Shown: piece after piece, positions 24,252 through 36,184 of the stretch | Position numbering within the stretch: the stretch's first letter is position 1 | How the letters are laid out: the number at the start of each line of letters is the position of its first letter | Made by a program: the position numbers and the translations under genes | Notes under the pieces: model-generated | What the model was told of the DNA's origin: nothing | Database searches by the model: none | The model's input: only the letters and a program-made list of their open reading frames with translations | DNA from: Diphasiastrum complanatum | Lineage: Eukaryota > Streptophyta > Lycopodiopsida > Lycopodiales > Lycopodiaceae | DNA: 64,000 nucleotides | Direction: 5' to 3' | NCBI GenBank assembly: GCA_029204225.1 | Contig: CM055106.1 | Span: 932,889-996,888 of the forward strand

Positions 24252-25220
24252 TACACGCATCAAATATAGTAGCTTACTGTTATTGTATGAAAAACAACAT
24301 AACTTTATGTTTTGGTTCATGTTTGCTCAAGATCTATTAGAGTTTGCATCTCATTCTTAGTGTAGATGCTTATTTTTCTCCATTGGCAAGATTGGTCAGT
24401 TGCTTGATTTTCTAAGCCAAAGATCAATTGTAGATTTGGATCTTAATGGATCCCAAATCCTTCACATGGTATCAGAGCTTTTGTTTTAGGTTATGAAGGA
24501 AGCAATCACATTTATCAATGATTTGGAGAAGATATCAATGCTAGAGCATGCTCGATTGGATTCTACACCAAAATCAAGTTTCTTGCATATGTAGATTGGA
24601 TGTTTTGTAGATCAAAACCCTATGTAGAGTTATAATCTTGATCAATTCCAATTTCTCACAATTAATGCTGGATTTGGCCAATTTCTAGATCATTGGAAAA
24701 GCCTAAGTGGTGGCTAATAGATTGCATATCAAGTTTTTGACATTTGCATGTAGATTTTGAGATAATCCATTTCTTGTGATTTTGTCAAACCCTAATTTTA
24801 ATTGGAATTCTAGATAGTGAGGTTGCTGGACTTCATTTGACCGTGTTTCAATCTTAGGAAGTGGCAAGAGTCATTAGATTGAGGATAGATCATAGGTTGA
24901 TCAAGATTTCATGATTATGTGTTGATTTGCTTGGTACAAGTGCTAGAAGAGAATTGAGAATTTCATATCTTTGTGACTACATTTTTTGTTGTTAAAAGGA
25001 GTGCTTTGTGCATTGAAACAAGTTGAAAGAGAGGATCAGGTCACTACTACATGGCTACATCAAGTGGAGTCATGTTGTAAGCCAATGATAGGCCTACCTC
25101 AAGTAACAATTCATTGTGGAAAGTGAGGATGGAATCACTTCTTGAGATGAATGATGTTTTGGATATTGTTGTAGGTTTGGAGGAGAGACCAGCAATACAA
25201 CAAGATCAAGTGAGGCATGA
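24252..25220 (+). mobile_element. Copia fragment A: partial LTR, primer site, leader and broken gag start
   Basis: 24252-24466 is the R/U5 part of a copia LTR ending CCTTCACA. A primer site TGGTATCAGAGC for tRNA-iMet follows at 24467-24478, then a leader closely matching that of the intact element (25841-26428), then the gag start (ATGGCTACATCAAGTGG at about 25051). Gag codon 10 is TAA instead of GAA; the same nonsense change is present in copy B at about 45387. Gag breaks off at 25220, where the sequence passes directly into the LTR of the next element. An upstream gypsy LTR interrupts the copia LTR at 24251/24252. Confidence 0.85.
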
Positions 25221-25828
25221 CATATTTGGCATATTGAGGCCAAAACTCATTTTAGACTTAGAGATAAACTTTTTGAAGTTATATTAGTTTAAAATACATT
25301 CATTAAACACTTTTGAAAAGTGTGGGAAAGTTGGTAGTCGCGTTTGAGAGAGATTCAAATTTGAACTTTGGGTACATTGAATCTAGACCCAAAAATAGTA
25401 GGGTTTACATTTTGGAGGGAAAGCCAAGTGGCCAAATAGGGTCTGGAAACTCTATAAAAGGATGTAACTCGTGGAGAGACACATCTTCTCTCTTCTCTAT
25501 CTCATTTCATGCTTATACATGGTTCTCTTGGGTTCTACTATCCATTGGTGCACTATCTTGGTGATTGCTTGCAATTCTATGTGTAGAATGATCTATATTT
25601 GCTATTTTTGGATCCACACGTGTGAAATACAGTAGCTTGCTGGTTTTGTACGGACAACAACAATACATAATCATTTCATTCAAGTTTGATCAAGTTCTAT
25701 TAGTGTTTTCATCTCAAATTGTGTGTAGATGCTGATTTTTCTACATTGGTGAAATTGGTAGTGTATTTCTCTTTCTAATCAAAGATCATTCAGGTAGATT
25801 GGATCTTAAGGATCTGAAATCTTTCACA
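25221..25828 (+). repeat. 5' LTR, truncated by 42 bp
   Basis: It aligns with 30415-31022 of the 3' LTR. A TATA box (TATAAAAG) lies at 25453-25460. It ends ATCTTTCACA directly before the primer site. The first 42 bp, including the TG edge, have been replaced by gag of copy A. Confidence 0.95.
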
Positions 25829-25840
25829 TGGTATCAGAGC
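25829..25840 (+). other. Primer binding site, tRNA-iMet
   Basis: TGGTATCAGAGC directly follows the LTR with no spacer. It is complementary to the 3' end of plant initiator tRNA-Met. Confidence 0.95.
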
Positions 25841-26428
25841 TTGTGTTTCAGGTTATGAAGGAGGAAATCAGATCTATCAATGATTTGGTGAAGATATCAA
25901 GTCTAGAGCATGCTAGAGAGGATTCTACACCAAAATCGGATTTTTTGCTTTTGTAGATTGGATCTTTTGTAGATCAAAACACTAAATAGGTCAATATACT
26001 TGTTCAATTCCATTTTTTGAATTCACATGCTGGATTTGGCCGATTTTTGGATCATTGGTTCAGCCTAAGTGGTGGCTTATAGATTGCATATCAAATTTTC
26101 AACATTTGCATGTAGATTTGGAATAGTCAATTTTTTGTGACTTTGTCAAAACCCTAATTTTGATTGGATCTCTAGATAGTGAGGTTGCTGGATCTCATTT
26201 GAGTGTGTTTCAATCTTAGGAAGTGGCAAAAGTCATTAGATTGAGGATAGATCATAGGTTGATCAAGATTCCATGATTCTATGTGTTGATTTGCTTGGAT
26301 AAGTGCTAGAAGAGAATTTGTGAGATAGTTTCAAATCTTGGTGATTTCTTTTGAAAGCATTTGTAGTTGTTCAAAGGAGTGCTTTGTGCATTGAAATAGG
26401 TTGAAAGAGAAGATCAGGTCATTGCTAC

Positions 26429-29400
26429 ATGGCAACCTCAATTGGAGTCATGTTGGAAGCCAATGATAGGCTTACCTCAAGTAACTATTCATTATGGAAA
26501 GTGAGGATGGAGTCACTTCTTGAGATGAATGATGTTTTGGATATTGTTGTAGGTTTGGAGGAAAGACCAGCAACACAACAAGATCAATGGAGGTATGACA
26601 AGAGGGCCAAGAAGGCTCTACACATGATAAAGATGAATGTTACCAATGAACGTCTCAAGGAAGTTGGTAAGTGCACATCGTCTTTGGAAGCTTGGAATTC
26701 ATTGAAGAAGCTTTATGAATCCATGTCTACTTCTAGAGTGTTGACTCTAAGAAGGCAAATCTTTTCTTGTTTGCAAAAGAATGAAGAAAGTCCAAGTACT
26801 TTTGTTTTGAGAATGAAAGCATTGAATGATGAGTTAGCTTGCATAGATGAAGGAATTAAGGAAGGAGAGCTTATTCAAGTGATTCTTAATGGCTTGTTGG
26901 ATGCTCATGCTAACATTGTTCAAAGTATTGCTATTCAAAAGACTTTGCCAAGTTTGATGGATCTTCAAGAGATCTTGATCAATGAGGAATATAGGCTTCA
27001 AGCAAGAGGTGGATCTACATCGACACTTCAAGAGGATGCTATGTTCACAAAGGAAAAATTCAAGGGCAAAGCCAAAAGCAAGTGGTCTAAAGGGCAAGAT
27101 CAAGTGGATGCTTCTTCAAGTGGCAAAAAGAAGGATAGATCAAAGCTCAAGTGCTTCTATTGTGGCATCAAAGGACACTTTGCAAGTGAGTGCTACAAGA
27201 AGAAGAGAGATCAAGGAGACAAGCAAGGTAATCTTACTCTTGATGAGGATGGTTTGGATGTGCAAGATGCAAATGATGATGCTTTTGTGATGTCTTCATG
27301 TATGCTTGCTAATGATGGAGATCTAGATCCTTGGTGGATTGATAGTGGAGCAAGTTCACACATGACCTTTCACAAAGAGTACTTCACTTCTTTGTTGGCA
27401 TATGGAGATGACAAGAGGGTGATCTACACGGCCAATGATGGTGAGTGTGCAATCAAAGAGATTAGCACAATTCATATTTCTCTCTCTACAAATAGGAATG
27501 TTCATTTGGAGGATGTCTTGTCTATTCCATCTATTACCAAGAATTTGCTTAGTGTGAGTCAAAAGCTAAGTAAGGGCCTCAAGGTTGAGTTTGATGGAGA
27601 TGCTTGTTTGACCAAAAGGAAGGATGTCTTGATTGGAAAAGGTAAAAGGCAAGGGAAGTTGTTCAAACTTGATGCTTGTGTTATTGCTAACCAAGTTGGA
27701 TTTGTTGCAAGGGAGCAAATTTCTATTCAAGAGGTTTGGCACAAAAGGTTGGGACACCTCAACTTCAAGTCATTTGAGGTAATGGCAAGGAAGAAGGTTG
27801 TGATTGGTCTTCCAAGTTCCTTAAGTAATGACAAGCATGTTTGTGAGTCTTGTGCTTTGTCTAAGTCACATAGACTACCTTATACTAGATCTATTTCTAG
27901 ATCTACAAAGTCTTTTCAACTTGTATATTTGGATATTCATGGATTTACTACAATTAGAAATAGTGGAGCTAAGATGTATGTAACATTCATTGATGATTTT
28001 GGTAGATTTTGTTGGATCTATCTACTAAAGAACAAGGATGAAGTGTATGATGTCTTTGTCAAGTTCAAGAATGCAAGGGAGAACCAATTCTCCACAAAGA
28101 TCAAGTGCTTGAGAGGTGACAATGGTGGTGAGTACATATCTAACAAGTTCAAGGCCTTTTGTGATGAGCATGGGATCAAGAGGGAGTATACAACATCAAG
28201 GACCCCACAACAAAATGGAGTGGCTGAAAGAAAGAATAGAACTTTATGTGAAAGTGCTAAAGCTATGAGGTTACGTGCTAATCTTGACAAACCATTTTGG
28301 GATCAAGCTTTGTTGTGTGCCGATTTCTTGTGCAATAGGTGGCCGAGTGCTATTTTGGATGGAAGGACACCTTTTGAGATGCTATTCAAGAGGAGGCCGA
28401 GTGTCAACTTTCTAAGAACCTTTGGATGCACATGCTATGTCAACATTACTCTTGATGATAGGACCAAGGAGGATCCATCTTCAAGAAGAGGTATTTTTGT
28501 TGGATATAGTGAGGTGAGTAAAGCCTACAAGGTTTACATTCCTTCTACTAGCAAAGTGATTGTTGGTAGAGATGTCATTTTTGATGAGGGGAACATTCGA
28601 AAGGTGTCTTCAAGCATGATTGATGGTAAAGTAGATGGTTCTAACATTCTTGATGTTGATGAGAAGGATTCTACTTTGGATGGTGGTGATGATGGACCTT
28701 CATCAAGTCAAAAGCCAAGGAGAACATCAAGAGAAAGACAAGTACCTTCAAGGCTCACATATGATCAAAAGGGTAAGCTAGTAGTTTCTGGAAATTATGT
28801 TGCTTTCCTAACCTCTTTGGATGAGCCTACAAGTGTAGATCAAGCAAGGAAAGAAGAGGAGTGGATCCAAGCAATGGATCTTGAGTATCAAGCTCTTATG
28901 AAGAATGGAACATGGAGATTGGTGGAGTTGCCTAAGGACAAGAAAGCTATTGGATGCAAATGGATCTTCAAGGTGAAGACAAACCAAAATGGATCTATCA
29001 ACAAGTACAAGGCAAAGTTAGTGGCAAAAGGATATGCTCAACAACAAGGAATTCACTATGATGAGACCTTTGCACCCGTGGCAAAGATGATAAGCATTCA
29101 AGTCATCATTTCACTTGCTACACTTTATGGATGGGATCTATGGCAAATGGACATTTCAAATGCATTCTTGAATGGTGATCTTGAGGAGGAAGTATACATG
29201 GAGCAACCCGAACATCTCATCAACAAAGCCAAATCATGTGTGTCTTCTACAAAAGAGTTTGTATGGCCTTAAGCAAGCACCAAGGAGTTGGTATGCTAAG
29301 CTTAACACTTTTTTACTCTCTCAAGGCTTTGTTATGAGTGAGTATGATCATTGACTTTATTATAGGTTTGCTGGAAATGATGTTACCATCTTGCTAATCT

Positions 29401-30377
29401 ATGTGGATGATATCATCTTGAGTGGTGGAAACAATCAAGATGTGGATGATATCAAGAATGCTCTTAAGAAGGAGTTTGAGGTGCATGATCTTGGTAATTT
29501 GCATTACATTTTAGGAATAGAAGTCATTAGATCTTTTCAATCTACTTTCATTTGTCAAGAGAAGTATGCTAATTCTATTCTAGAAAGATTTCATATGGTA
29601 GATGCAAAAGCTATTGATACACCTATGGAGTCTCATGTAAAGCTTACTATAAGAGGTAATGAAAGATCTTTCAAGGACATTACTCTCTATAGAAAGCTAG
29701 TTGGTTCACTCATCTATCTAACCATTACTAGACCTGATCTAAGCTATTGTGTTGGAAGATTGAGTCAATTCATGCAAGATCCTAGTGAGGAGCATTGGAA
29801 GCTAGGAAAGCGAGTTTTGAGGTACATCATTGGAACTCGAGATTTTGGCATATTGTATGAGGGATCATCACCTAATCTTTTTGGATTTTCAGATTCGGAC
29901 TATGCTGGAGATGTAATGGATAGGAAATCCATTAGTTCTTATTGTATCTTCATGGGTGATGGAGCTATATCATGAATGTCAAAGAAACAAGCCACTATCT
30001 CATTGTCATCTAGTGAGGCCGAGTACAAAGCTCTTACACATTGCACAAAGGAGATGGTATGGATCAAAAGGATGATCAAGGATCTTCACTTGCTGGATTT
30101 TTCAGAGAGCCCAATCATCTTTTGTGACAATCAATCAGCCCAAAGAATGGCATCCAATCCTATCTTTCATGCTAGGAGCAAGCATATTGCAATACAATAT
30201 CATTTTGTGAGGGAGCGAGTCATTGCAAAGGAGGTGGAGCTTCAACATGTGTCTTCAAGGAAATGTGTAGCTGATATTTTCACCAAAGCATTGGGAAAAT
30301 ACTTATTCATGAAGAATAGGACTTCACTTGGAGTATTATCAAAGTCTATCCTAAAACTAGCTGAAGAGGGAGTGTGA
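26429..30377 (+). pseudogene. Copia gag-pol polyprotein with three disabling lesions
   Basis: The frame from ATG 26429 is open for 947 codons. Gag is of UBN2 type (NYSLWKVRM, LKKLYESM); CCHC knuckle CFYCGIKGHFASEC (from residue 242); protease DSGASSHM (305); integrase H..H..C-x2-C (from His438), core DDFGRF, Asp564 in GDNGGEY and GVAERKN; RT starts about residue 840 (CKWIFKVKTNQNG, DISNAFLNGDLEEE). A frameshift at about 29205-29232 moves pol to another frame, which continues (SLYGLKQAPR), has TGA at 29352-29354, carries intact YVDD at 29400-29411, and has a second TGA at 29973-29975 where the family normally has Trp. RNase H (SDSDYAGD, SSSEAEYKAL, FCDNQSA, DIFTKAL) ends at 30377, five bases inside the LTR. 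As it stands it cannot encode a full polyprotein. Confidence 0.95.
30363..30372 (+). other. Polypurine tract
   Basis: GAAGAGGGAG directly precedes the TGTGAAAGAT edge of the 3' LTR. The same tract precedes the LTR at 8233. Confidence 0.9.
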
Positions 30378-31022
30378 AAGATTCAACTAGTTTCATCACA
30401 TTTTGCAATATTTTCATATTTGGCATATTGAGGCCAAAACTTGTTTTAGACTTAGAGGTTGACTTTCCAAAGTTCATTAGTCTAAAATTCATTTGAATAA
30501 ACACTTTTTGAAAGTGTGGGAAAGATAGAATGCGAGTTTGAGTAGATTCAATTTGAATAAGTTGGGTACATTGAATCTAGACCCAAACTTGGTAGGGTTA
30601 GCATTTTGGTGGGAAAGCCAAGTGGCCAAATAGGGTTTGGACCTGTTATAAAAGGATGTAACTCGTGGAGAGAGTCATCTTCTCCCTTATCTATCTCATT
30701 TCATGCTTATACATGGTTCTCTTGGGTTCTACTATCCATTGGTGCACTATCTTGGTGATTGCTTGCAATTCTATGTGTAGAATGATTTATATTTGTTATT
30801 TTTGGATCCACATGTGTGAAATACAGTAGCTTGCTAATTTTGTATGGACAGCAGCAGTACATAATCATTTCATTCAAGTTTGATCAAGTTCTATTAGTGT
30901 TTGCATCTCAAATTGTGTGTAGATGCTGATTTTTCTACATTGATGAAATTGGTAGTGTATTTCTCTTTCTAACCAAAGATCATTCAAGTAGATTGGATCG
31001 TAAGGATCTGAAATCTTTCACA
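30373..31022 (+). repeat. 3' LTR, 650 bp, complete
   Basis: It begins TGTGAAAGAT and ends ATCTTTCACA, a perfect 10-bp terminal inverted repeat. The TATA box TATAAAAG is at 30647-30654. Compared with the 5' LTR, the part after the TATA box is almost identical whereas the U3 part differs at many positions, including indels. Confidence 0.95.
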
Positions 31023-32690
31023 CGATGTGTATGGAAAAACATCTCCCGACACTATGGTCCAACTGTTTTCAATGACCATGATCACTAAAGCACATGACTA
31101 GTTTTTTAACCTCGATCATGAAGATAAATTGGATTGGTCTAATCTGAAAGAATCCTTTATCAAGCATTTTAAGCCCTTTTGTTTGATAGAGTCTCCTTTT
31201 ATAAAATTGAGTAACATCAGGATGGCAAAAGACGAACACATATAAGACTTTATTGAGCATTTCAAACGTTTAAAAGGTCAAGTACAAGAACAGCCCTCCC
31301 AGAAAACAAAGTTTCAAAGACTGTCCACAATAACCCAACAAGATCCTACCTGTCCGACCCGTCAGTCATGAATCATGATAGAATCCTCACGACAACACCA
31401 CATGAGCACCATAGCAAACAACAGTTAAACTCGTTGCTCAATCAAGAAGTTCCTTGAGAACTTCTACCTTACCATGACATTTACCAGATCGATAATCGAA
31501 CATAGACGTTATATGAACTGAGTAATTGCAAGACAAAGAGAAACTCGATATTCCGTCACTTACTACTATTCCCAAAACAGAGCACCTTCACACGAGAATT
31601 GACCATTTCTTTGCAATCCTGCAATCTCAAATCTATATGTCTACACTTTCTGATGAGATTTCTACTAACTGCATATCATGAAACAACTCTGAAAAACCAA
31701 AAATCTAGACAGCGGTTCACTTATGAATCTCATAATCTGAAGGATACCAATGGGAATAGTGTTTTCTCCTTCTATGCATTTCAAGACATATCGTACAATA
31801 TTTGCTATCAATGATGGTAGATTTAGTGTCACCAATCTCGTCTTGTTTTTGACAAGGGCATCTCAGAGTTTTTCTCGTTACTCTACAAGACCAATGGGAT
31901 ATTGCAATTGTCAAGGTGTATTATCAATGTTGTTAAATGAAAGTTTTATTCTACAAGTGCCATACCATTTTTTTTTTTATTCCTTTTCATTCCTTTTGTA
32001 TGATTGATTTTTGCATGAGAAATAGCCATTGTGCATGAGAGTCTTCCGTAGAGTATCTCAAGCATACATTTTCATTCATCTATCCATCTTTAGATCACCT
32101 TGTAAAGAGTTTAGGATTTTTGGACATACTACAACTTTCAGAAATCCACGTCATGTCAGAGTTGATTCTTGTCTTTCATAGAGATATTCATCTTCGAGTC
32201 AACTACAATAAGATCAAAACAAATTTAGTTAAAATTTGTTCAATCTTTAGTCCAGTCGCATGTTCGACGTGTTTCAACTGCATGTCCAAACACCGATCCA
32301 ACCTTGAACATGCAAGTTACAAATACCAGCATCCCCATCAATAGATATGGGGAGGTGGGGGGAGAGAGTGGATCTGCTTGGATCCACTACGAGCAGTTAC
32401 ATTGCCAACAACAACATCAACAAGATCGACAGCCAAGGTCACAAAACCAAAGATGATAACGACAAGGCTAAGAAGGCAAATGAGCAATCCAAAGAGACAC
32501 AATCAGAAGAAGTACCCCACTCACGATGGAGATCCTTCAGAAAAGAGAAGCACGAGTATAAAAAAATTAGTCTCCTTCTTCAACCAGCCCTCTTGTCACA
32601 ACATTTACATCTATTCTCATGCCTATCGCCCACACCATTTACTGTTGTCACCACCGCCACCACCCTTCCATTTCTCTATTTTCCAGCCAT
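31023..32690 (+). mobile_element. Ty3/gypsy gag-region remnant, copy 1
   Basis: 31023-31300 encodes part of a retrotransposon gag: TMITKAHD, WSNLKESFIKHFKPF, KLSNIRMAKDEHI, FKRLKGQVQEQPS, with stops. It aligns with the minus-strand gag at 63370-63640. About 600 bp carrying the zinc knuckles are deleted, and from about 31300 homology resumes with 62760 and runs, in inverted orientation, to about 61290. The left edge is exactly the end of the copia 3' LTR; the missing left half of this gypsy is not present beyond the copia element. Confidence 0.85.
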
Positions 32691-32870
32691 GAACTCTTGG
32701 ACGTATGTGTCGAAGTCACGCGACACCATCTTGAGCTCAACAAAATGTCGATACGAGTCCCTCTCATTCACAATCATAAACTCTTTCAAGAACACCTCCC
32801 AAAAAACATCCCAAGTGACTGGCTTAGGATCCAGGTCTCGCCACCATGACATGGCTTTACCAATAAAACG
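32691..32870 (-). pseudogene. Fragment of a second gypsy gag
   Basis: On the minus strand about 60 uninterrupted codons read as a Retrotrans_gag domain: KAMSWWRDLDPK, TWDVFWEVFLKEF, FVELKMVSRDFDTYVQEFM. The pattern AxxWW...W..F...F...L..L is typical of Ty3/gypsy gag. It lies at the point where homology between gypsy copies 1 and 2 ends, so it belongs to another element in opposite orientation. Confidence 0.75.
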
Positions 32871-34879
32871 ATCTTAGGCACATGGAAATATGTAAAATAC
32901 GTAGTTTTTATGAAAAAGTTAGAATGGCATGGATCTGCCCTAAAACCTAGTAAAAATATTGCCACTTTGAAGTGTTGAGTTCAAAGTAGCAGCATCATTT
33001 TCTCTCTTCGATGCTACGAACCGTCAAACTCAAGGTGTTATGTCCATGTCCTATATAAGGGAATCAGAATAATTCTTGACATGGATAACTGGTCACTCTA
33101 GTTGTATGTGGTTATTGGTTATGCTATGTCATTTCGGACGTGGTCGTTACAAGGAATTAATAATCATATGAGGGCCCAAACCTATAATTGGACATAGGAG
33201 CACTTGCATGGTGAATGACTGTTTTAATGCAAGAGTAAGAGGTCAATAGCTTAATATAGATTGCATGGGGATCCTAAGGAGGGACCAATTGATCAGCATG
33301 GCACTCCCCTTGATATGGTGATATAACGGCTTGGCCTATCGCTAAAACATTGTTTGATTGGGAAGACTGGACTATATTTTAGAATGTTATTCAAAGATGT
33401 GAAGTAGTATAACTTCTTTTGAACATGAATAACAATTGATGCTCAACTATGACACTTATCTTCCTCACTAAACTAACTTGTGCGGTTTTGTTTTGTGGGA
33501 TCGTGGCAAGTATCAGCTGCACGTCTTGAAAGTGGTTACGCTTTATGGTGTTTTTTAGTACTATAATTTACTTTTCAGCTATCTTTTACTTTGTTGGATT
33601 ATGAATAAAGGCTTTAAAAAGCTTCAGTCTTGTTTTGTTAAGAGGAAATAAGTGCAATCTTGTATCCCTCTCTATGCATCCTGGTGGTGTAAATCCAACT
33701 ATTCCTTGGTTGGGATAGTACTGAAGCTTTTATCTTTTATCTGATTCATAAGCTAATAAAGGTCTATTTTTATGGTTTAGTCCACATGATGGTTTCAAAA
33801 TGCTGTCTCTTTGGGTTATGGGGAGCCCCTTTCTCCACCTAACCATTTTGTTCAGACACTGATTTGTTGTATGAAAAAGGCCATTGAGATTCATAATTGT
33901 CATTAACACTGATAGGGCTACATGTTCTTCTGCTGGACCTGAGGATAAGATTCTCTGCCTAATTGATCTGCTTGAAACTATTGACTAAGTAAAGATTTAT
34001 CTTGAGTTTGTTAAGAAGAAAGACACTTTGAACTTAGTGGAGAATCTTTACAGTCATCTTAATGATTTCGTTGAAAAATTCAATGAAGAGAAAAAGTTCT
34101 ATAATATGCACATTAGAAAAGTGTTTATGTGCATGTGAAAATGCTATTGATGTTGAGGCCTGCCCTTCCAACTCATCACTGCCCGAAGATATTCAAAATT
34201 TTTGAAAATGAATATGACAGATGGTTGGATTGAGAAAATCGATGTAACATTAATGTACTTACATCGTCAAATCATGGTTTACAGAGTTAACTAGAGTTAA
34301 CTCGTAGCACCAAATAGTTCAATATTTCAAATTTTTGCCTACACATATTTTTAGATTTATGGCTTTTCGCCTACACATATTCTCAAATTCATAGTTCAGT
34401 GTTTCAAATTTTGGCCAGCACATAACGAATGGTGCCATCGAGGAAGCCCTGCTCCTCAATTAACTCTGTGATTCTCTTCAATGAGAAAGTTGACAGTGGA
34501 TTATGGGTGCCAAGAGAATATTCAAAAAACTCTTGGGTTCTGATGCATCCATCATCAAAAGGAACATTTCAAAAAAGCAAAAGGACAAAACTATCATTTT
34601 GATCTTATTGGGCGGAATTTTGGATTTCAGAACATCATCAGAAGAAAAATCTATTTTTGAAATTTTAGTCCAACATGTATATATGCATTCAGAGATAAAT
34701 GTGCAAGGATTCAATCGTCAAGATCACAAAAAAATAACTATGAGTATTGATATATTATAAAAATTTAAATTTTTTGTCATTCCTTATCATCTATTACTAA
34801 ACTTGTCAATCTGATCATTTTTCTCTTGCAAATTTATATCCATCCAATATAAATGAATGAGAGCCAAGTGGATCTCTTG
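32871..34879. other. Unassigned AT-rich region
   Basis: No clear gene. Around 33900-34130 a broken reading (DKILCLIDLLETID, DTLNLVENLYSHLNDFVEKF) looks like decayed coding sequence but was not identified. 34320-34410 has a short repeated phrase (GCCTACACATATT, TCAAATTTTTG). A 258-bp open frame at 34503-34760 has no recognisable domain. Confidence 0.3.
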
Positions 34880-35890
34880 CATGTGTAGATGTAGTACGCA
34901 CTGATATTATCTACAGTATAGAACTACAAAAGATCTTGTTGATTGTGGAATCTTCTTTTATGAATCAATGTACATTCCTGATATAAATAAAAAATTTGGA
35001 CAAATGGTCCCAATTCCATTACCTAGTTTTGAAAGTGATGAATGGGTTGCTTCAGATGTTATAGTATCAGAATCATTTTGTTGCAAACTATATAATGATA
35101 TAAAAAATTCATTAAAGATAAGCACGAGTTAAAAAACAGTCCGAATAAGTTGGTTTATTTCTTTGAATATAATTGTGGATATATTTTTTAAGTGTCAATG
35201 TACACAAAACTCCAACAATGTTTGTATGCAAAAATTTATCAGATAGTTTATTATCTGAACTTATGGATGAAGGCTAGGACAAAAATTCAGATGGAGAAAT
35301 AGAATGCAGAATTAGAATATCTTCCATGTGCTTTTGCTATCAAATAGAAAAGCAAATGTTGAACTTATGCTTCCATTATCAAAAATGGAAAAAGAACATG
35401 AGTAAATGGGTGCCACTCGATTAAGACTTGGAAGCCATTGGACATTCTAAGCGAAAAAAGATTGAAATAATATACAATGATGCACTTTTGACATGTGTTG
35501 AGGTGGAAGAGGATTGGAGCCTAAATTACATCAAGCATGAACTGTTGCTCCTACAAGATATACTTTTAAACTTCAGATTCATTTCAAATGGTAAACTTGT
35601 AAGTAACTGTAAACACTCTATTGTTTTTGTATAATTTCTTTCCAAAATTGCTCGTATAATTATTATACAAAATGTAACATACTTTGTGTTAAATTTATGC
35701 AAGTATGTAAAAGACATGAGCTCGAGATCAAATGCAGAGATATTGGCAAAACTATTCAACTGATGGAAGAACACTGAGATTTACTATCAGAAAATACACG
35801 TCCATCATTGTTACTCAAGATGAAAACAAGAATCTTGTCTTTTATCAATGTAGAAAAATTGAAATCTAGTAATGTACTATGGACACAACT
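34880..35890 (+). pseudogene. Degraded coding remnants of an unrecognised gene
   Basis: Several protein-like stretches follow one another on the plus strand with stops and frame changes: MYIPDINKKFGQMVPIPL...ESFCCKLYNDI (about 34965-35130), KRKKIEIIYNDALLTCVEV...YIKHELLLLQDIL (35428-35600), and KRHELEIKCRDIGKTIQLMEEH (about 35705-35775). The boundary near 35598 is followed by GTAAGT, which could be an old splice donor. I do not recognise the family. It could be a pseudogene of a host gene or coding DNA of an uncommon transposon. Confidence 0.35.
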
Positions 35891-36184
35891 TCATGTAAGA
35901 ATCTAAAAAGATATCAATAAAAATCTCATAAATGGGTTGTTTATATTTATGATTCTGTCTCCTTTTTCGGATGGTAATATATACATGCTTACAATTGAAA
36001 TTCTATTCAGTAACTTTATCTATATTTTCTATATTAGTATCAGGAGCTATGATGGCAACAATCTCATGTCCTATAATTTTGTCTTCCTATGTATTAGGAA
36101 GGACATGTATGCCTTTCTGATCATATAAAATAAGCTTTGCATCCTCAGCAATTTGAAAGGATGTTAGGGAAGGAGCAGGCTTCT

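Larger units (their letters stand above)
25221..31022 (+). mobile_element. Nearly complete Ty1/copia retrotransposon
   Basis: The whole element is 5' LTR (25221-25828, first 42 bp missing), primer site (25829-25840), gag-pol (26429-30377), polypurine tract (30363-30372) and 3' LTR (30373-31022). Domain order gag-PR-INT-RT-RNH defines Ty1/copia. It is the best-preserved transposon in the window, with only three visible lesions in pol. To the right it is flanked by a gypsy gag interrupted exactly at the LTR edge, so it inserted into a gypsy element. Confidence 0.95.

Noticed and set aside
26834-28290. Minus-strand open frames within the copia gag-pol
   Set aside because: Shadows of the strongly coding plus strand with no domains of their own.
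32347-32877. 176-codon plus-strand open frame near a gypsy remnant
   Set aside because: Its last third is antisense to a clear gypsy gag domain and the rest is repeated, with stops, in the inverted copy at 61.3-61.8 kb.
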